Shown here: in pieces, positions 59,107 to 64,000 of the stretch
Layout: each line of letters opens with the position of its first letter
Numbering within the stretch: position 1 is the stretch's first letter
Assembly: GCA_963920525.1 (NCBI GenBank)
Contig: OY986436.1
Location: forward strand, 29,587,318 to 29,651,317
Reading direction: 5' to 3'
DNA length: 64,000 bases
DNA from: Dichetophora obliterata
Lineage: Eukaryota; Arthropoda; Insecta; Diptera; Sciomyzidae
Notes under the pieces: model-generated
What the model was told of the DNA's origin: nothing
The model's database searches: none
Seen by the model: the letters and a program-made list of their open reading frames with translations, nothing else
Position numbers and translations under genes: made by a program

Positions 59107-59830
59107 TTAGATTACGCAGAATATAATAATTTTTTTTTAACCACACTATTGATATGGTCACTGCAGTTAAGTGTAGAATTAATATGAAAACCTAGATTTT
59201 TGATTTTGCTGACGAGACTTAGCTTTTGGTCTTTTAAAATAAGGTCCGGTATATCTTCAAAAAGACATTATCTTTGCTGATGGGTAATACAAATTATTTC
59301 GAAGCATTAAGTTGAAGCCCATTGCTAACAGCCCATTGACTTATACTCTCTAGATCCTCATTAAGCCTGAATACCAGGTCTTCCATGAGACCAGTTCTAC
59401 GGGAGAGATATATCTGAATATCATCAGCATAAGCATGCATGGATGAATGCTTGCAAACGCTGAAAATATCATTTGTAAAAATTGAGAATAAAAGAGGACC
59501 TATTACCGATCCTTGAAGAACCCCACTGCAAACAGACGAAAGACTCGAAAAATTTTCACCGAACTTAAATTTCTGTACTCTATAGGAAAGATAGTTGTTC
59601 AGGAGTAGCACAGCGCTGTCACTAAAACCACACATATATTTAAGCTTATAACATAGTAAAGGGTGATTAACTGTATCAAACGCTTTTGAAAAATCGAGTA
59701 AGCATAGCAGAGTTACTGATCCATTGTCATACGAGTTTCTTATATCGTCCGAAATCTCAATCATAGCAGTAGAACAATTATGTCCAGCGCGGAAACCTGA
59801 CTGCTGTGGAGATTCTGATTAAAGGTGCTA

Positions 59831-60239
59831 TTTGAAAATCCTTTTTTTCCAAGATTCATGAAGATATAATGTGATTTCAAAATATTTGCCGCAATATTTG
59901 ATCTGATATTTTGAAATTTCAACATTAAATTCGTAATCAGAAATTCCATAATTCACTTTCAAAACGTTAAAGAAACTTGACCAGAAAAAGTGGCCTGCCT
60001 TAAAAAATGCTAATCAAATCTTGAGTACTGATCCTCGAGGTTAATTAGCAATTGACATTTGATTAAACATATTTGTACTGTTTCATTTAAATATAGTCAT
60101 TTAGTAATTCAAAATACATAGTTTCAATAGGGTTTTCATACTTAGTACAACAACCATACGCAGTCTCTCCATAGGTTAGCCTTCGTTGTTAGTAAAAACA
60201 CAGTCTAATTACAAATTGCTAAGGAAAGTATCAACGGTT
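59831..60239. other. Spacer between LINE-2 and LINE-4
   Basis: No clear homology to LINE-1 upstream of the RT core and no gene. The 62-codon minus frame 59761-59949 overlaps the LINE-2 edge only. Confidence 0.5.
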
Positions 60240-61300
60240 CTCCTAGGCCCACTTCATCTGAAGCGTTAAATGCAGTTCTTTTCTTTATATCTCTGGACAT
60301 TTTTGGTAAAATGATGGCAGAGAAAACAGCCATCCGCCTTAGAGCAACCTCGCAGTGGACTAACACTCGTACAGGTCACTCCTCTATTATCGTCTTATCG
60401 ACTACACTATTGCCACTCCCTCGTTCAAAAATGGCTTTCACACATTTATCCCTAACAAAGAAGAATGGGATGGGTTACTGCCGCTAAACCAAGTTGGTGC
60501 GCATATTATAACTGACGGCTCAAAGCTTGAAGACAAAGTCGGGAGTGGCGTTATTTCCACAAATCTGGACATAAGAACCTCATTTAACTGCCAGATCATT
60601 ACAACGTTTTCCAGGCGGAAATAATGGCCATTCAAAGAGCTGTAAAATGTCTGAAGTATGATGAGATATCAACAAGAGATATTTTAATTTGTATTGACAG
60701 CCAAGCAGCGATAAAATCTCTTGGAGGTGTTTTCCTAACATCGCCAACAGCCTTTAAATGTCGCTCGTCTCTTATAAAAATGGTTTAAAGTTCGACATCC
60801 ATATGGCCTGGGTACCGGGCATAGGGACATTCCTGGAAAATTTCGAAACGGATTAGCTCGCAAGAGCTACGTTATCGTACAACGGTTATCGTACAACGAT
60901 AACGTAGCTGCCCGACATGGAAACATTAGAGATTGCGACGTGCAAACTGGCTCTAAGGCAACATGTCATAGAAATTGCTAATTTCAAGTCGAACCAGTAA
61001 GTACCACCTCCAATACGGCTAGAAAGTTGTGGTCCAGATTCGCACTCAAATGTGCGAGGAAAGATCTCTCCATTCTGACAGGCGTTATAACAGGTCACTG
61101 TCTAAAAAATAGGCATGCCCTTAGAACGATTGTCCATGCGAATGACTTCTGTAGGAGTTTCAGGGATTAGGAAGAGGAGGAGACGGCACCGCATCTCCTC
61201 TGTTCATACCCCGCTCTGACCCGCAGAAGACATAAGCATTTAGGTAGACTATTTTTTTATGACCTCAGAGATCTTGAAAAGGTAGAGGTTAAGCGTCTGC
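60240..61300 (+). pseudogene. LINE-4: C-terminal RNase H and zinc-knuckle part of a non-LTR retrotransposon
   Basis: Plus-strand frames give the segment after the reverse transcriptase (KTAIRLRATSQWTNTRTGHS, about 60330). An RNase H domain follows with ITDGSKLED (first Asp, about 60512), FQAEIMAIQRAVK (Glu), ICIDSQAAIKSL (Asp, about 60690) and AWVPGHRDIPGN-like sequence near 60810. The C-terminal knuckle reads FCRSFRD, EEEETAPHLLCSYPALTRRR at about 61147-61225; the second Cys of the knuckle is lost. Frameshifts at about 60590 and elsewhere. RNase H plus CCHC points to the I/LOA/R1-type lineages. 5' truncated. Confidence 0.88.
60865..60909. repeat. Small palindrome made by local duplication in LINE-4
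   Basis: AGCTACGTTATCGT (60865-60878) is the inverse of 60896-60909, and GTTATCGTACAAC occurs twice in between (60871 and 60884). It lies in the RNase H tail and helps destroy that frame. Confidence 0.85.
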
Positions 61301-61357
61301 TACTATTAATTATTGTTACTACTATTTATTATTAATTTATTAAAAATAAATTAAATA

Positions 61358-63990
61358 CTACATTCTAATGAATATGGGAATAGTTTTAAATAGTGGAAAG
61401 CTATTTTTATTATACATTGTTCTAATAGCATGTTTATGTGCGATCAACAATGGATTTATTTTATTGGCATATCTACCGCCCCAGCAGATTATACCATATT
61501 GTTTTTTTGAGTGAAAAATCCCATAGTAAACACATGTTAGCAGTTTTATTGAGCAGAATGATTTCAATAGATATTAAAGGGCTGCACAATTGTATTTGCT
61601 TCTTTAATTCCACCAAGCACTTTTAGCTAGGCACATCACTTGTAGCAGAATGTTTTAACTCTCTCTCTCTCTCTCTCGGATCAAATGCATACGCAACTTG
61701 CTCTTATCAATTACAGTAATTATCGGTCGCTATCTCAGCAAATGAAAAAAAAACTGTATAGTTCTACCTTCTACTGCAAGTACTTGCGTATGCTGAAAGC
61801 AGAAGTCATTATCAGTTGCTAATGAAAGCAATAGTAAAGTAAAAATAAAGTAAGAGTTAACTTAAAAAAAAATGGAAATTGATGAAGTAAGTATTGAATT
61901 ATTGTTTTATTTTAATTTTTTTATGCTTAAATGCTTACAGCCAACAAATAGTGATTCTTTTCCTGTAAATAAAAATATTAATAGCAGTTTTAATAAAGAC
62001 GCTATAAAAATTGTGAACGGTGATTTTAAACTTATTATTTTTTTAAACTGATTGTATGTTTTACATTCAAACATAAATAATTAATAAATATATATTACCA
62101 CACATAAAGTTTAATTTTTATGATTTTTTTTTGTGTTTTCGTTATTTTTATCTGAATGGTTTTTTCTTTTTAAAAAAATATACATTTAAATTAAAACATG
62201 CAACTGCAAATTCATCTTCTAAATTTCTGAAATTAGGTATCAAGTATTTCAAGTACTTGCCAACTTGTACTTCTCTTGCAAGTTATTTTTATGTACATTA
62301 CTAATACACGATAGACAATTTATTATTTGTTTTGCTTTCAACCGGTTTTCCACTTACGCACACTACCTACAATTTTCGCTCAAGCCAACGCTATCCGCAA
62401 ATGAGAGTGAGAGAACGAAAGTAATTGCGATCCCCACAAATGTTTTGTACAGCGATTCAAATGTAATTGTGCAGCCCTTTAATAGATATAAGTGCCTTAA
62501 AGCACCCATTTGATACTTTTTGAGGGGGGCAGCAATATGAATTACACAGTTCATTTTGCAATCAACTATGAGTCCAAGATATTTAAATGATTTTACGCAG
62601 TTCATTGAAAATCATTTGGAGGAGCAATTACATGAAACATAAGTATTTGAAAAACTTGAAGATCTGTATATGTCACTGCCTATAAGCTATTTTTTACAAC
62701 CACCACAATGAAAAGTAAAGTTACACGAATTTAAAACATTACCAGAAACACTGAAGATCATAATTTTAGTTTTATCACTTAGAATGATTTTATGCAAAGT
62801 GAACCAGTTACGAAGGATAACTAAGTCTTGATTGATTTTACAAGAAAGGTTAATGGCAAAGTTTCTATAAATTGTACATGCCAAATCATCAGCATGAGCA
62901 ATAGTTTCACCCTTAAACGATTGACTAAACATTTACCTAATAAAAATCAAAAACACAATGGCTCCAAGAACAGAGCCCTGTGAAAAACTTATATTTAAGT
63001 TGACATAGTTACTAAAGTTGCAGTCCAATTTAACTTTTTGCAATCTGTTCGATAAATAAGATTGAATCCAGCAATGCATAGTTCTATTCGAAAACCAGAT
63101 TTATATATTTTATTAAGTAATATTTGATGATCGACAGTATCAAAAGCTTTCGTTATGTTTACGAAGAGAGCTGCAAAAAATTTCATATTATTCAATCCAT
63201 TATAATTATGTTTGTACAAATTTAGAAGTGGCTCTTCAGTAGATAAGCCAAGCTAGCAATGGCTGAAAAACTTTGTTTTTTCTAAGAATTTTAACACTGT
63301 AATTTTAACCGCTTTTTCTAAATCTTTTGAAAAAACTGACAACAAAGAGATAGGACGGTAATTATTTAATAGTGTTTTGTTTGAATAACGGAATGACAAC
63401 TGCTTTTTTAAATTGGTCAGGAAAAATTTCAAGCTGTATGCTGGTGTTAAAACATGACATAGAATATCCACAACATTGAAGACAATCTTTTTCATAAACA
63501 AACTGAAAACACGAGAAAAGTGTTATAGTTCCTAAGTGATAAAATTATTTTATAAAGTTCAAATGATGGAATCAATTCACAAAATAAAATTTTATGGCAG
63601 AATGGTTCATTATCTAAACAGTTGCATGAAAAATCGTTGAGACCATAACCATCTGTGAACAACTTACTACCTCTGCAAAGAAATTATTAAAAGCATTTGC
63701 TTTATTCGTGACCTCATAGATATGCTGCCCTTCAACATTTACATAGGTGATTTCATCATAAACTGAACGCTTATTCAATATATAATTACAAGCTGATATT
63801 TTCATTGAACATTCCCTCTGATTTTGCTTAATTCATTTACATAGCAGGTATTTTTACATGTTTTTACTTCAACAGAAATCTCTTTGCACAGATCTTTGTA
63901 ACGAGATTTAAGAAATGTGTTATCAGGGTTCTTATTACATTTTTATTTCTTTCATTTATACAGAAAACAAATGAAAGTAAACAACTCATT
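61358..63990 (-). pseudogene. LINE-5: degenerate CR1/Jockey-type retrotransposon, rearranged
   Basis: The minus strand from the window edge gives a linker (NKANAFNNFFAEV, about 63690). The RT blocks follow: NNYRPISLLSVFSKDLEKAV (about 63360), NITKAFDTVDHQILLNKIYK (about 63150) and HADDLACTIYRNFAINLS, where AHADD stands for the YADD box (about 62890). Then come KSFKYLGLIVDCKMN (about 62590) and LYLLKGCTITFESLYKTFVG (about 62460). The C-terminal motif QYGIICWGGRYANKINPLLI is about 950 bp away at 61500. In between, a copy of the KGCTI segment runs in the opposite orientation near 61575. So the 3' part is rearranged or comes from a second copy. Many stops. Confidence 0.85.
61640..62350. other. 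Non-LINE sequence between LINE-5 parts
   Basis: Begins near a CT dinucleotide run (61660-61678). AT-rich, with no terminal repeats or coding identified. It may be an insertion or an unrelated host segment between two LINE-5 copies. Confidence 0.4.
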
Positions 63991-64000
63991 TTTATATGAT

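Larger units (their letters stand above)
57366..59830 (-). pseudogene. LINE-2: 5'-truncated LINE-1 relative, broken by two insertions
   Basis: The minus strand from about 59830 reads QQSGFRAGHNCSTAMIEISD, LLDFSKAFDTVNHPLL and VLQGSVIGPLLFSIFTNDIF, with YADD at 59431-59420. It continues to LNASK at about 59290, then RNL at about 59110. After the 58136-59106 insertion it resumes with RVSADYTPVELKHKLVLQLK. A frameshift near 57955 is followed by IINYLNARNCIFLYKIIV and LWNFLQSHIRALREIT. Removing the hAT-MITE at 57417-57692 rejoins the last codons and gives a stop at 57368-57366. These blocks align along their length with LINE-1 ORF2. The endonuclease is missing. Transcript end and tail lie at about 57180-56883. 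Confidence 0.92.

Overview
The window looks like a piece of a dipteran nuclear genome, probably a higher fly. This is inferred from strong AT richness, CA/GT- and CAA-rich spacer sequence, a dense mixture of insect transposon classes, and a dispersed 'TGGCTGCC ... AGGCCCATTGTG' repeat that I associate with flies. There is no operon structure, no tRNA or rRNA that I can recognise, and no convincing host protein-coding gene. Nearly everything that can be named is a mobile element, mostly broken, often inserted one into another.

1-10.5 kb: AT-rich sequence with a direct duplication, then a piggyBac-type transposase pseudogene on the minus strand. It is split by a 1757-bp hAT element (with 8-bp target duplication) and by a foldback element. 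Next come a long-arm palindromic MITE, a CAACAACTT repeat family and a TTAA-flanked piggyBac-type MITE.

10.5-24 kb: a Tc1-like element with long split inverted repeats, a probable small intron and a MITE nested in one arm; a GC-richer island with a 67-bp minisatellite; a diverged ~100-bp satellite; long featureless AT-rich DNA; and a diverged ~170-bp tandem array.

24-33 kb: the most structured block. Five Helitron-like units (TC...CTAG termini, A/T flanks where complete) lie in the order A-B-C1-C2-A'-B'-C2'-C1', where primes mark inverted copies. It is followed by a decayed mariner with TA duplications and an 84-bp 'ends only' Helitron.

33-40 kb: a MITE, a 38-bp minisatellite and a 2101-bp element with 126-137-bp inverted repeats, CACAGTG/CACTGTG termini and a TAA duplication. 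It carries a two-exon gene for a 379-residue protein. Its reading frame is intact across the splice, and it is the best candidate in the window for a poorly described mobile system.

40-64 kb: five non-LTR retrotransposon copies (41.3-44.8 kb plus strand; 48.7-50.5 kb minus; 56.9-59.8 kb minus, interrupted by a hAT-MITE and a 971-bp element; 60.2-61.3 kb plus, with RNase H and zinc knuckle; 61.4-64 kb minus). Between them are more MITEs, another Helitron, a possible TATA/Inr promoter, and a degenerate gene of an unnamed repeated family. A 286-bp ATTT microsatellite appears to have grown from a LINE 3' tail.

The pieces do not form a pathway. The layout records successive insertions: a hAT and a foldback into a piggyBac, MITEs into Tc1 and Helitron elements, and a hAT-MITE into a LINE. 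Several insertions can be undone on paper, because the target duplications are visible and the host reading frame rejoins.
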